Positions 26,310 through 35,245 of a stretch of 64,000 nucleotides of DNA are shown one piece after another. The DNA is from Thermaerobacter subterraneus DSM 13965. Lineage in GTDB: Bacteria; Bacillota; Sulfobacillia; Thermaerobacterales; Thermaerobacteraceae. A model generated the notes under the pieces. It made no database searches. It saw nothing but the letters and a program-made list of their open reading frames with translations, and was not told the origin of the DNA. The stretch lies in the NCBI RefSeq assembly GCF_000183545.2, contig NZ_JH976535.1:14840-78839 (forward strand), written 5' to 3'. The first letter of the stretch is position 1, and each line of letters begins with the position of its first letter. A program made the position numbers and the translations under genes.

Positions 26310-26675
26310 CTAGCCGAAGAGGCGGCCCAGCATGATGACCGCCGCCGGGATGAAGAGCACCAGGAAGACGATGACTTCCGCCACGATCAGCGACTTGTGC
26401 CACCGCAACGCGTTGGGCCAGAAGTCGATGATGATCACCCGCAGGCCGTTGACCGCGTGGTACACCACGCCGCCGACCAGCACCACCTCCAGCACCATGA
26501 ACAGCGGTGCCCGGTAGATCGCCATCACGTGGTCGTACACCTGCGGTCCGAACCCGGCCAGGAAGGTGTCGACGATGTGCATCATCAAAAAGAGCATGAT
26601 GCCCACGCCGCTCAGCCGGTGGAGCATCCACGCCCACTGGCCCTGGCTGCCGCGGTAGCCGCGGTAGAGGCCCAT
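26310..26675 (-). CDS. sdhC: Succinate dehydrogenase cytochrome b subunit SdhC
   Basis: First gene of sdhCDAB; anchors the enzyme and helps form the quinone site. Three helices: WAWMLHRLSGVGIMLFLMMH, MVLEVVLVGGVVYHAVNGLR, and VIVFLVLFIPAAVIMLG. HRLSGVG and the His in MMH and YHAVNG are the usual quinone/haem residues. The ATG at 26675 follows AGGAGGG by about 8 bases and gives GLYRGYRGSQGQWAWM, as in other SdhC proteins. The longer frame upstream is the translated leader repeat and is rejected. Confidence 0.93.
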   Translation of the reverse strand: MGLYRGYRGSQGQWAWMLHRLSGVGIMLFLMMHIVDTFLAGFGPQVYDHVMAIYRAPLFMVLEVVLVGGVVYHAVNGLRVIIIDFWPNALRWHKSLIVAEVIVFLVLFIPAAVIMLGRLFG

Positions 26676-26707
26676 CCCGACCCTCCTCTCAAGCAAGCTG
26701 GCGACCG

Positions 26708-26788
26708 GTCTGGAAACCCCGCCCTCTGGAAACCCCGCCACCGGCAACCCGCCGCGGACAACCCGCCTACGAGACAACCCGCCTACGA
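26708..26788 (-). repeat. Five degenerate 14-16-bp tandem repeats in the sdhC leader
   Basis: On the sdh strand the core GGCGGGTT or GGCGGGGTTT recurs five times; the repeat cores end at 26723, 26739, 26753, 26767 and 26783 on the plus strand. Two outer pairs are almost identical (GTAGGCGGGTTGTC twice; GGCGGGGTTTCCAGA twice). The array lies 33-113 bases upstream of the sdhC start. Confidence 0.75.
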
Positions 26789-26856
26789 AAAGAAAAGACC
26801 GGCGCTGCCGCCCTTGCAGGGGTTTTCCTGCCTTCCCAACTCAAAGTAAGAACAGC

Positions 26857-26884
26857 GGCGGGGCGAAGTCAACTTCGCCCCGCC
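26857..26884 (-). terminator. Long hairpin between the M42 peptidase and sdhC
   Basis: Thirteen-bp perfect inverted repeat GGCGGGGCGAAGT / ACTTCGCCCCGCC. In the minus direction it is followed by GCTGTTCTTACTTTG, a weak T-rich tail, so it can terminate the peptidase transcript. It also contains TTGACT, 18 bases before TACTTT, so an sdh promoter overlapping the hairpin is possible. Confidence 0.5.
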
Positions 26885-26973
26885 GGTCCTCAGCCGGCCT
26901 TCAGCCGGCCGGCAAGCGGGCCGGTGACGGGCCCGCCTCCCGCCCTGGCGGGAGGCTCGCCGCATCCGGGCTG

Positions 26974-28062
26974 CTAACCCTGGCGCAGCGCCGCCACCGT
27001 CGCCTCATCCAGCCGTTTGACCAGGGCCACCAGAAGCCGCACCGTGTGCTCCACGTCCGCCAGGTGCACGATGGCGCCGTGGCTGTGGACGTACCGGGCC
27101 GGCGGCCCCACCACCACCGAAGGGACGCCGCGCCCGTGCACGTGGAAGAACCCGGCGTCGGTGGCTCCGCCCGGCATCATGTCGAACTGGTAGGGAATGC
27201 CCTCGGCCTCCGCCGTCTCGGCCACCAGGTCCCTGAGCCGCCGGTGGGGCACCATGCTGCTGTCGTAAAGCAGCACCGTGGGCCCGCGGCCCAGGCGGCT
27301 CTGGGCTTCATCGGGCTCAACACCGGGCATGTCGCCGGCGATGCCCACGTCCACGGCGATGGCCACGTCGGGGTCCACGGCAAAGGCCGAGGTCCGGGCA
27401 CCACCGCCGGTGCGGGCCACCTCTTCATGCACCGTGGCCACCCCGTAGACCGTGTTGGGATGGCCGCCCGCGGCCAGTTCTTCCATCACCCGGACGATGA
27501 TGGCACAGCCCGCCCGGTCATCCAGGGCCTTGGCCAGGACCAGCTCGGGATTGCGGAGGCGGGTGAAGGGCCCGTAGGGCACCACCGGATCGCCCGGGCG
27601 GATGCCCCACTCCTCGGCTTCCTGGCGGCTGCGGGCGCCGATGTCGATGAACATCGCCTTGAGCTCCACGGGCTTCTTGCGCTCGTCGGCCGGCAGGAGG
27701 TGGGGCGGCTTGGAACCGATCACCCCGAGGATCGGGCCCTTGCGGGTGTGGATCACCACCCGCTGGGCCAGGAGGACCTGCCCCCACCAGCCGCCCAGGG
27801 GCTGGAACTTGATGAAACCCTCGTCGGTGATGCGCCGGACCATGAAGCCCACTTCGTCCATGTGGGCCGCCAGCAACACCCGGGGCCGCAGGGCGCTGCC
27901 CTGCCGCCGGGCGATGAGGCTGCCCAGGTGGTCCTGCTCCAGCTTCGCCACCGGCGCCAGGTACCGGCGCAGTACCTGCCGGACCGCATCCTCCTCGCCG
28001 GGTACACCCGGCGCCTCGGCCAGTTCCTCTAAAAGCCGGGCGGTATGCTGCCAGTCGGCCAT
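26974..28062 (-). CDS. M42-family metallo-aminopeptidase
   Basis: Dinuclear-metal aminopeptidase (FrvX/TET-like) that trims short peptides in large cytosolic particles. Metal ligands are visible in AAHMDEVGFMV, ALDDRAGCAI, VHEEVARTGG and AVDVGIAGD, with the last His in the ARYVHSHGAIVH region. Length 362 is normal. ATG at 28062 is preceded by AAAGGATGG and starts MADWQHTARLLEELAEAPG; an upstream in-frame ATG is possible but adds non-homologous sequence. Divergent from sufC. Confidence 0.9.
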   Translation of the reverse strand: MADWQHTARLLEELAEAPGVPGEEDAVRQVLRRYLAPVAKLEQDHLGSLIARRQGSALRPRVLLAAHMDEVGFMVRRITDEGFIKFQPLGGWWGQVLLAQRVVIHTRKGPILGVIGSKPPHLLPADERKKPVELKAMFIDIGARSRQEAEEWGIRPGDPVVPYGPFTRLRNPELVLAKALDDRAGCAIIVRVMEELAAGGHPNTVYGVATVHEEVARTGGGARTSAFAVDPDVAIAVDVGIAGDMPGVEPDEAQSRLGRGPTVLLYDSSMVPHRRLRDLVAETAEAEGIPYQFDMMPGGATDAGFFHVHGRGVPSVVVGPPARYVHSHGAIVHLADVEHTVRLLVALVKRLDEATVAALRQG

Positions 28063-28203
28063 CGGCACCCATCCTTTCGCGATCACCATGGCCTTGCCAT
28101 GGCCCCGGGGCCGGCCCCCGCCGGCGCCTTCCCGCTGGGGTGGGCGGCGGCCCCGTCGGGGGGCCTGCGCTTCCACCCTTCCCCCGGCTGAGCCCGGCCG
28201 TGT

Positions 28204-28232
28204 TTGCCAGCCCCGGCATTTAAAAGTATTAT
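28204..28232 (+). promoter_or_regulatory. Promoter of the suf operon
   Basis: TTGCCA (28204-28209), 17-base spacer, TATTAT (28227-28232); each hexamer has one mismatch to the sigma-A consensus. Transcription should start near 28239, giving an 80-base leader before sufC. Confidence 0.7.
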
Positions 28233-28319
28233 AAATTGAGAACTGGCCATCAAAAGTCCCGGCCGCCGCCGCCTCCGCGCGGCGGCGATGCGTGCCGGCT
28301 GACGGAGGAGGTCACGCCG

Positions 28320-29099
28320 ATGGCGTCGACGCTGGAGATCCGCGAGCTGCGCTGCAACGTTGAAGACAAGGAAATCCTCAAGGGCGTGAACCTGACGGTC
28401 CGGCAGGGCGAGGTCCACGCCATCATGGGCCCCAACGGGTCCGGCAAGAGCACGCTGGCGTACACCCTGATGGGCCACCCCCGCTACGAGGTGACCGGCG
28501 GCGAGGTCCTTCTGGACGGCGAGAACCTGCTGGAGCTGCCGCCGGACGAGCGGGCGCGCAAGGGCCTGTTCCTCGCCTTCCAGTATCCTCAGGAAGTGCC
28601 CGGCGTGACCGTGGCCAACTTCCTGCGCACCGCCGTGAACTCCGTGCGGGGCGAAGCGCCGTCGGGCCCCGCCGGGTCGGGGAAGAACCTGGCCGCCCTG
28701 GCTGCCCTGCAAAAGGAGATCGAGGGCGCCCTGGAGCAGCTGCGCTGGGATCCCTCCTTCACCCGCCGCTACCTGAACGAAGGCTTCTCCGGCGGCGAGA
28801 AGAAGAAGGGCGAGATGCTCCAGATGGCGGTGCTGAAGCCCAAGTTCGCCATCATGGACGAGACGGACTCCGGCCTGGACATCGACGCCCTCAAGGACGT
28901 GGCCCGGGTCTTCAACGGCCTGCGGGGGCCGGAGCTGGGCGCCATCATCATCACCCACTACCAGCGCATCCTGAAGTACATCGAGCCCGACTTCGTCCAC
29001 ATCATGGTCGACGGGCGCATCGTCCGTTCCGGCGGCCGTGAGCTGGCCGAAGAGGTGGAAGCCAAGGGTTACGACTGGATCAAGGCGCAGGTCGGCTGA
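28320..29099 (+). CDS. sufC: Fe-S cluster assembly ATPase SufC
   Basis: ABC-type ATPase that powers the SufBCD scaffold. Walker A is GPNGSGKST, signature is FSGGEKKKGEML, Walker B is FAIMDETDSGLD, and the H-loop is IITHYQRIL, all intact. GGAGGAGG lies seven bases before the ATG at 28320. 259 residues, normal length. First gene of sufCDSU, matching the Bacillus gene order. Confidence 0.97.
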   Translation: MASTLEIRELRCNVEDKEILKGVNLTVRQGEVHAIMGPNGSGKSTLAYTLMGHPRYEVTGGEVLLDGENLLELPPDERARKGLFLAFQYPQEVPGVTVANFLRTAVNSVRGEAPSGPAGSGKNLAALAALQKEIEGALEQLRWDPSFTRRYLNEGFSGGEKKKGEMLQMAVLKPKFAIMDETDSGLDIDALKDVARVFNGLRGPELGAIIITHYQRILKYIEPDFVHIMVDGRIVRSGGRELAEEVEAKGYDWIKAQVG

Positions 29100-29126
29100 G
29101 GCCGCCGAGGCAGGAGGGGAAGGACG

Positions 29127-30449
29127 ATGGCCAAGTCCGTGGACAACCTGGAAACCCTGGCGCAGGCGCAGGGGTTCACGGCCGAGCTGGTGGACCGCAT
29201 CGCTCGCGCCCACGACGAGCCCGACTGGCTGGTGGAGCGCCGGCGGGAAGCCTTCCGCATCTTTTCCGAGCTGCCCCTGCCGTCCTGGCGGCATACCCGG
29301 GTGGATGACCTGAAGCTGGAACGGCTCCGGCCCGTGGCGCCGGCCTCGGCGCTGCCGGCCTGGGCCGAGGCCTCCCTGCCGCCCGCGGCAGAGGCCGCCG
29401 CCATCGCCGTCCAGGTGGACGGCCGGGTGGAGGTGACCCACCTGGACCCGGCCCTGGCCGAACGGGGTCTCGTGGTCTCCGACCTGCACACCGCCGCCCG
29501 GACCCACGGGGAACTGGTGCAGAAGTACTTCATGCAGAGCGGCCTGGACGCCGGTGCCGACCGTTTCGCCGCCCTGCACGCGGCCTTCTGGACCGGAGGC
29601 TTCTTCGTCTACGTGCCGCGGGGCCTGGTGGTGGAAAAGCCGATCTACCTGGTCAACCTGATCACCGGCCGGGCGGCGGGGGCCAGCGTCTCCGGTCACG
29701 GCCTGGTGGTGGTGGACGAGCAGGCCGAGGCGACCCTGTTCGACGAGAGCGACGCCCATGACCTGGCGGAAGCGGCCCTCTACACCGGCCAGCTGGAGAT
29801 TCACGTGCAGCCGGCCGCCCGCTTGAATTACGTCAGCTTTCAGAACTGGCGCGGCCCGGTGCGGGAGTTCTCCCAGAAGGCCGGCGTGGTCCGGCGGGAT
29901 GCGACCCTGCGGGTCACCACGGGCTTCTTCGGCGGGAACCAGACCCGCCACCAGTTCTTCCTGGATATGGTCGAACCCGGCGCCAGCATGGAGCACATCC
30001 TGGCCTACGCCGCGGCGGGCCAGCAGCACTTCGACCTCTTTACCCGCAGCCGGCACGGCGCCCCCAGCACCTTCGGCAACATGACGGCCCGGGGCATCCT
30101 GACGGGTGCCTCCCGGCTGGTCTACCAGGGGCTGATCCGCATCGATCGGGGCGCCCACAAGAGCGAGGACTACCTGAGCAGCAACACCCTGATCCTCTCG
30201 CCCGAGGCGAAGGTGCTGGATGACATCCCGAGCCTCGAGATCGAGGCCGACGATGTCAAGGCCAGCCACGGTGCCACCGTGGGCCAGATCGACCAGGAGC
30301 AGCTGTTCTACCTGCGCAGCCGCGGCCTGGACGAAAAGCAGGCCCGGCGCCTGCTGGTCAGCGGGTTCTTTGAGCCGCTCCTGGGCAAGATCCCCAACGA
30401 GGCGGCCCAGGAACGCATCAGCGAGCTGGTCCTGGAAAAGGTGGTCTGA
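29127..30449 (+). CDS. sufD: Fe-S cluster assembly protein SufD
   Basis: SufB/SufD-family beta-helix scaffold partner of SufC. N-terminal FRIFSELPLPSWRHTRVDDL and C-terminal VKASHGATVGQID, YLRSRGLDEKQARRLLVSGF are standard. The lack of the SufB-type cysteine region and the position between sufC and sufS favour SufD. 440 residues. It begins 27 bases after sufC with AGGAGGGGAAGG upstream. No sufB follows sufU here, unlike Bacillus. Confidence 0.93.
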   Translation: MAKSVDNLETLAQAQGFTAELVDRIARAHDEPDWLVERRREAFRIFSELPLPSWRHTRVDDLKLERLRPVAPASALPAWAEASLPPAAEAAAIAVQVDGRVEVTHLDPALAERGLVVSDLHTAARTHGELVQKYFMQSGLDAGADRFAALHAAFWTGGFFVYVPRGLVVEKPIYLVNLITGRAAGASVSGHGLVVVDEQAEATLFDESDAHDLAEAALYTGQLEIHVQPAARLNYVSFQNWRGPVREFSQKAGVVRRDATLRVTTGFFGGNQTRHQFFLDMVEPGASMEHILAYAAAGQQHFDLFTRSRHGAPSTFGNMTARGILTGASRLVYQGLIRIDRGAHKSEDYLSSNTLILSPEAKVLDDIPSLEIEADDVKASHGATVGQIDQEQLFYLRSRGLDEKQARRLLVSGFFEPLLGKIPNEAAQERISELVLEKVV

Positions 30450-30534
30450 AAAGGAGTCGCGCAGGCGCCGAGCGCGGGCCGGGACGGCCCGCGCTCGCGC
30501 CCTCGACCCCCGCGATGCAAGGAGGCCTGGGGCC

Positions 30535-31827
30535 ATGGCCACCTCCGTTCAGCCGCCGGCCGGTGATGCGGTTCCACCGGCCGGCGCCAAGGGCGCACCC
30601 GCCTTCGACCCGGCGGTCCTGCGCCGCGACTTTCCCATCCTGCAGCGCACGGTGCACGGGCGCCCGCTGGCCTACCTGGACAGCGCCGCCACCTCCCAGA
30701 AGCCCGCCGCGGTCATCGACGCCCTGGCCGCGTTCTACCGCGAGAGCAACGCCAACGTCCACCGGGGCATCCACACCCTGGCCGAGGAGGCGACGGCGGC
30801 CTACGAGGGGGCGCGGGCCCGCACCGCCGCCTTCCTCGGTGCCTGCGAGGACGAAATCGTCTTCACCCGCGGCACCACGGAAGCCCTCAACATGGTCGCC
30901 TGGGGCTGGGCCTTCCATCACCTGCAGCCCGGGGATACCATCCTGGTCACCCTGATGGAGCACCACAGCAACCTGGTGCCCTGGCAGCAGGTGGCGGCCC
31001 GGGGAGGATTCCAGCTGCGGGCCGTGCCGCTGACGCCCGACGGGCGGCTGGACACGGAGGCCTTCACCCGCCTCCTGGAGGCCCACCGCCCCCGGGTGGT
31101 GGCCCTGGCCCACATGTCCAACGTCCTGGGCACCATCAATCCCGTTCCGGAGCTGGCCCGGCAAGCCCGCGCCGCCGGCGCGGTGGTCGTGGTGGATGGG
31201 GCTCAGAGCGTCCCCCACCTGCCCGTGGACGTGGGTTCCCTGGGAGCCGACTTCCTGGCCTTTTCCGCCCACAAGATGCTGGGTCCCACCGGCCTGGGCG
31301 TGCTCTACGGCCGCCGGGAGCGGCTGGCCGAGATGGAACCCCTGCTGGGCGGGGGCGGGATGATCCGGCGGGTGGAGGTGGACCGGTCCACCTGGGCCGA
31401 TCCGCCCCAGCGCTTCGAGGCGGGGACGCCCCCCATCGCCGAGGCGGCGGCCTTCACCGCGGCCCTGGACTACCTGCAGCGGCTGGGTCTGGAGGCGGTG
31501 GCCGCCCACGAGCGCGAGCTGGTGCGCTACGCCTGGGAGCGGCTGCAACAGGTGCCGGGGCTGGTCCTTTACGGCCCGGGCCCCGAACACCGGGGCGGTG
31601 TGCTCAGCTTCACCCTGGAGGGAGTCCACCCCCACGACCTGGCCCAGGTGCTGGACGGCGAGGGCGTGGCCATCCGAGCCGGCCACCACTGCACCCAACC
31701 CCTGCACCGCCACCTGGGCGTGGTCGCCACCGCCCGGGCCAGCTTCTACATCTATAATGATCGGGACGACGTGGACCGGCTGGTCGACGGGATCGAAAAG
31801 GCCCGGCGCCTGCTGGCCGGTTCCTGA
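30535..31827 (+). CDS. sufS: Cysteine desulfurase SufS
   Basis: PLP enzyme that mobilises sulfur from cysteine. PLP lysine in FSAHKMLGPTGLG, PLP contacts in EHHSNLVPWQ and VVDGAQSVPHLPVD, and the persulfide cysteine in RAGHHCTQPLHRHLG. The first 25 residues are a Pro/Ala-rich extension before FDPAVLRRDFPILQR. ATG at 30535 follows GGAGG. 430 residues. Third gene of the suf operon, 85 bases after sufD. Confidence 0.96.
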   Translation: MATSVQPPAGDAVPPAGAKGAPAFDPAVLRRDFPILQRTVHGRPLAYLDSAATSQKPAAVIDALAAFYRESNANVHRGIHTLAEEATAAYEGARARTAAFLGACEDEIVFTRGTTEALNMVAWGWAFHHLQPGDTILVTLMEHHSNLVPWQQVAARGGFQLRAVPLTPDGRLDTEAFTRLLEAHRPRVVALAHMSNVLGTINPVPELARQARAAGAVVVVDGAQSVPHLPVDVGSLGADFLAFSAHKMLGPTGLGVLYGRRERLAEMEPLLGGGGMIRRVEVDRSTWADPPQRFEAGTPPIAEAAAFTAALDYLQRLGLEAVAAHERELVRYAWERLQQVPGLVLYGPGPEHRGGVLSFTLEGVHPHDLAQVLDGEGVAIRAGHHCTQPLHRHLGVVATARASFYIYNDRDDVDRLVDGIEKARRLLAGS

Positions 31828-31926
31828 ACGCCCGAAGGAGGCGCCCGGGCACCGCCACCCCCGGCCAGGGGTCCGGGACGGCGGCCCGGCGAAGGGCGGG
31901 GACGGCCTGTTGGGGAGGCATCACCC

Positions 31927-32325
31927 GTGGGCAGCGATTTCTACCGGGAAAACATCCTGGACCACTACCGCAACCCGCGCAACCGCGGCCACCTGGAGGA
32001 CGCCCAGATCCGGAACGAGGATCTGAACCCTCTCTGTGGCGATCAGATACGCTTCGAAGTACGGCTGGATCCCCAAGGCAGGGTGGAAGCAGCCGCCTTT
32101 GACGGCCGCGGCTGCGCCATCAGCCAGGCGTCGGCTTCCATGCTGACCGAAGCGGTCCAGGGCAAGACCCTGGAGGAGATCAAGGCCATGGACAAGGACG
32201 ACGTCCTGGCCCTCCTGGGGATTCCCTTGAGCCCGGTGCGGCTCAAGTGCGCCCTGCTGGCTCTGAAGGTCCTGCAGGCCGGCATCTACCGCTATGAGGC
32301 GGAACAGGCCGGGGGCCCGGCTTGA
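31927..32325 (+). CDS. sufU: Zinc-dependent sulfurtransferase SufU
   Basis: Zinc protein that relieves the SufS persulfide and passes sulfur on. The start is DFYRENILDHYRNPRNRG; the conserved ligands are NPLCGD, GRGCAISQASASML and RLKCALLALK. The asp/cys set is complete. 132 residues is close to the usual 145. GTG start at 31927. Last suf gene; the next gene is convergent, 9 bases away. Confidence 0.94.
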   Translation: MGSDFYRENILDHYRNPRNRGHLEDAQIRNEDLNPLCGDQIRFEVRLDPQGRVEAAAFDGRGCAISQASASMLTEAVQGKTLEEIKAMDKDDVLALLGIPLSPVRLKCALLALKVLQAGIYRYEAEQAGGPA

Positions 32326-32333
32326 CCTCAGGC

Positions 32334-32867
32334 TTAGCCCCCCTTCTGGTCTCCGGGGGGACCCGCGCCCCGCCCTTCGGAGGGACGAGCGCCCTGGCCT
32401 TCGGCCGGCGCGCCGGCAACCCGCGCGGCCGTCTCGACAAAGATGGTCTCGCCCATGGTCAGGGCGTACACATAGGCCAGCTGGGCCAGCAGCTGGTCGG
32501 CCGTAAAGCCGCACAGCTCCACCAGCCGCCGGACGTCGTCCCACGTGTACGGGGCATCGGCGGGGGGAAGGCGCCCCGCCGCCATGGCCTCCTGGACCCG
32601 CTGGTAAAGGGCCTCCGAGCGGGGCGGGTCCCGCCGCACGGCCTCCGGGACCCACCAGCCCGCCTCCAGGTACTGCCGGGGCTGGGAGAGCCCCAGCGCC
32701 GTAAGCAGCTCGACCAGCCGCTCGAAGGTCCAGCCTTGCCGCGCCGCCTCCGGAAGGCGGTTCAGCAGCTCCTCCGCCCGCCGGCTCTTGGTCCAGGCCA
32801 GGAAGGAATCCCGCCCGGTCCAGTCGCCGGGCCCCGGAACCGCCGGCGCCCGGCCGCGCTCGTCCAC
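32334..32867 (-). CDS. Hypothetical helical protein
   Basis: Not recognised. 177 residues, mostly helical, no membrane segment: DSFLAWTKSRRAEELLNRL, TFERLVELLTALGLSQPRQY, YTWDDVRRLVELCGFTADQL and YALTMGETIFVE. A repeated pattern of short helical hairpins resembles small DNA-binding or scaffold folds, without a clear family. GTG at 32867 has GGGGGAG six bases upstream; the frame continues upstream but antisense to the flavin reductase. The Gly/Pro C-tail ends next to sufU. Confidence 0.6.
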   Translation of the reverse strand: MDERGRAPAVPGPGDWTGRDSFLAWTKSRRAEELLNRLPEAARQGWTFERLVELLTALGLSQPRQYLEAGWWVPEAVRRDPPRSEALYQRVQEAMAAGRLPPADAPYTWDDVRRLVELCGFTADQLLAQLAYVYALTMGETIFVETAARVAGAPAEGQGARPSEGRGAGPPGDQKGG

Positions 32868-33052
32868 CTGCAGCTCCCCCTTTTGCCATGCCAGCGATCC
32901 CGCGGTGGCCACCCGTGCACGGGCCCGCGCCGGCCGGCGATCCCGCCCGGCAAGGTGCGGCCGCCGGGACGCGGCCTGGAGCGCGCCGGGGGCGCGGCGG
33001 GCCGGGGGCCGGCCACCGCCACGCGCCGGGCCGGCCGCTGCCCCAGGAGTCC

Positions 33053-33544
33053 CTACCGGGCCGTGGGCGCCGGCTGTCCCGCCAGCCGGGCGTAGCGGCC
33101 GGCGAAGAACAGCAGCGGGTCGCCACCCTGGACTTCGGCGTGGTCCACCTCGGCCAGGAAGATGGTGTGGTCGCCACCGGGCAGGCTCTCCACGATGCGG
33201 CAGTCCAGGTAGGCCAGGGCGCCTTCCAGGCGGGGAGCCCGGGGCGGCTCTTTCAGGAAGCGATAGGGCGGCTCCTGGTCGGTCTGGCGCGCAAAATACC
33301 GGGCCAGGGGCTCCTGTTCGGCGGACAGGACGTTGATCCCGTACCGTCCCGCCTGCTCCAGCACACCGTGCATGACCCGGTCCCGTCCCACGCACACCAG
33401 GACCAGGGGCGGCTCCAGGGACACCGACGTCACCGCATTGGCCGTCATGGCGTGGACGGCCCCCTGCACCTCGGCGGTGATCAAGGTGACCCCCGTGGCA
33501 AACTGCCCCATGGCCTGGCGCAGCAACTGGGGAACGATCGGCAT
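33053..33544 (-). CDS. Flavin reductase-like FMN-binding protein
   Basis: HpaC/RutF-type fold that binds FMN and usually supplies reduced flavin to a partner oxygenase. Hallmarks: LRQAMGQFATGVTLITAEV, MTANAVTSVSLEPPLVLVCV, YGINVLSAEQEPLARYFA and LEGALAYLDCRI, then HTIFLAEVDHAEV. 163 residues is typical. ATG at 33544 lies eight or nine bases after GGAAGGAGGG. No partner oxygenase is adjacent. Confidence 0.9.
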   Translation of the reverse strand: MPIVPQLLRQAMGQFATGVTLITAEVQGAVHAMTANAVTSVSLEPPLVLVCVGRDRVMHGVLEQAGRYGINVLSAEQEPLARYFARQTDQEPPYRFLKEPPRAPRLEGALAYLDCRIVESLPGGDHTIFLAEVDHAEVQGGDPLLFFAGRYARLAGQPAPTAR

Positions 33545-34021
33545 CGGGCGCCCTCCTTCCGCGGGGCAACCCGCGGCGGGCGGCCGTCTCCGGTCGCAGG
33601 GCGCGCCCCCGGGGCACCGCGCCGGCAGGCGCCGCCCGGACTGCCGCCAGGGGCGGGTCCTGCGCCCGCCGCCGGCACGCCGGCGGGCTGCAGCCCGCTC
33701 TTCATCATATCCGAAGGGCGGGGCCCGCGGCAAAAACCGGTGGCTGCCGGGAGGTGGCGGCTCGAGCCCCGGCGCCGCCGGGCAGGCCCCGCGCCCTCGT
33801 GGCCGCGCCCAGGCCTGGGGGGCGATCCTCCGGGCCTGCCGCGAGCTTTTGCCCGGCGGCAGCATCGGCCGGGGCAAGCGCCTGGCTGCAGCGGACGGCC
33901 CGCTGCCGGGACCTCCGGCCGCCCGGCGCCGCCGGAGCGCCGCGGGCGGGGACCAGCAGGCGCCGCGAGCGGGGGCCAGCGGGCGCCGCGGGCCAGGGCT
34001 ACCGGGTGCTGCCAGGCATCT
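33545..34021. other. Divergent intergenic region, flavin reductase / trxB
   Basis: About 480 GC-rich bases. Only two features stand out: 23-bp tandem repeats at 33937-33998 and the trxB promoter just beyond. No gene recognised. Confidence 0.5.
33937..33998. repeat. 23-bp tandem repeats upstream of trxB
   Basis: Two 23-base units beginning GCGCCGCGGGCGGGGACCAG and GCGCCGCGAGCGGGGGCCAG (three mismatches or so), then a truncated third copy GCGCCGCGGGCCAGGG. The array ends 24 bases before the trxB -10 element. Confidence 0.75.
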
Positions 34022-34030
34022 TGATATAAA
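34022..34030 (+). promoter_or_regulatory. Extended -10 promoter for trxB
   Basis: TGATATAAA: TATAAA hexamer with TGn extension. No -35 seen. Start would be near 34037, about 20 bases before the ATG. Confidence 0.6.
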
Positions 34031-34056
34031 ATGTGGGCGAAGGTAGGTGAGGAAAT

Positions 34057-35046
34057 ATGTCCTCCCAGCGTGTGGTCATCGTCGGCTCCGGCCCCGCCGG
34101 CCTGACGGCGGCGATCTATGCCGCGCGGGCCAACCTGGATACCACCGTCGTGGCGGGGTGGGAAGCCGGCGGCCAGCTGATGCTCACCACCGAGGTGGAG
34201 AACTTCCCAGGCTTTCCCGAGGGGATCCTGGGGCCGGACCTGATGGCCCGCATGCGCCAGCAGGCCGAGCGGGCCGGGGCCCGGTTCGTCGACGGTGACG
34301 TGACCGGTGTGGATTTCAGCCGCCGGCCCTTCCGCCTTCAGGTCGGCTCCACGGAGCTGGAGGCCGACGCCGTGATCCTGGCCACGGGCGCTTCGGCCAA
34401 GTGGCTGGGCCTGCCCGGCGAGAAGCGGCTCATGGGTCGCGGCGTCTCCAGCTGCGCCACCTGCGACGGAGCCTTCTTCCGGGATCAGGACGTGGTGGTG
34501 GTGGGTGGCGGCGACACCGCCATGGAAGAGGCCCTCTACCTGGCCCGCATCTGCCGCTCGGTGACGGTGGTCCACCGCCGCGACCGGCTGCGCGCCAGCA
34601 AGATCATGCAGGAGCGGGCCATGGCGAACGACAAGATCCGGTTCGTCTGGGATACGGTGGTCGAGGACATCCTGGGCGAGGAGAAGGTCGAAGGCGTGCG
34701 CGTTCGCAACGTGAAGACCGGCCAGACCAGCGAGATCCCGTGCGCCGCAGTCTTCGTGGCCATCGGCCACAAGCCCAACACCGACTTCCTGCGGGGCCAT
34801 CTGGACCTGGACGAACGCGGCTACGTCGTCGCCGACGGCCCGCGCACCAGCATCCCGGGCGTCTTCGTGGCGGGAGATGTGCGCGACCACCGCTACCGCC
34901 AGGCGGTGACGGCGGCGGCGGAGGGGTGCAAGGCCGCCATGGAGGCCGCCTGGTTCCTGGAAGGGACCAGCGACGTGGTGCCGCCCGCCGGCGCGGTGCC
35001 GGCCGCCCAGGGCCAGGATGTGGCGTCCAACGGAGGCGGCCGCTAG
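34057..35046 (+). CDS. trxB: Thioredoxin-disulfide reductase
   Basis: NADPH-dependent flavoenzyme that keeps thioredoxin reduced. FAD motif GSGPAGLTAAIYAARA, redox-active SCATCDGAFF, NADPH motif VVGGGDTAMEEALYLAR and C-terminal FAD contact GVFVAGDVRDHRYRQA. 329 residues with a 30-residue Ala/Gly tail. GGTGAGG precedes the ATG. Transcribed alone from its own promoter. Confidence 0.96.
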   Translation: MSSQRVVIVGSGPAGLTAAIYAARANLDTTVVAGWEAGGQLMLTTEVENFPGFPEGILGPDLMARMRQQAERAGARFVDGDVTGVDFSRRPFRLQVGSTELEADAVILATGASAKWLGLPGEKRLMGRGVSSCATCDGAFFRDQDVVVVGGGDTAMEEALYLARICRSVTVVHRRDRLRASKIMQERAMANDKIRFVWDTVVEDILGEEKVEGVRVRNVKTGQTSEIPCAAVFVAIGHKPNTDFLRGHLDLDERGYVVADGPRTSIPGVFVAGDVRDHRYRQAVTAAAEGCKAAMEAAWFLEGTSDVVPPAGAVPAAQGQDVASNGGGR

Positions 35047-35245
35047 GCGGGTGGCTCCGGGTCTCCCGCCCGGGCCCGTCGCCGGCACCGGGCGACCGTA
35101 CCGGCCGGTTCGCTGCCGCGCCATGAGGGCGCAGGCCCTCAGGCGCGGGACCCAAGCCCGGTGGCCGGAAGCCGGTGGCCGGCACTAGGCATTCCCAGGG
35201 GAGCGGGCCGCCTGCGCCGCACACGCTAGCGACGGGGGTGGTCCC

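Noticed and set aside
24093-26849. A 918-codon plus-strand frame
   Set aside because: Antisense to sdhCDAB; rich in His/Val/Gln from complemented codons and without domains.
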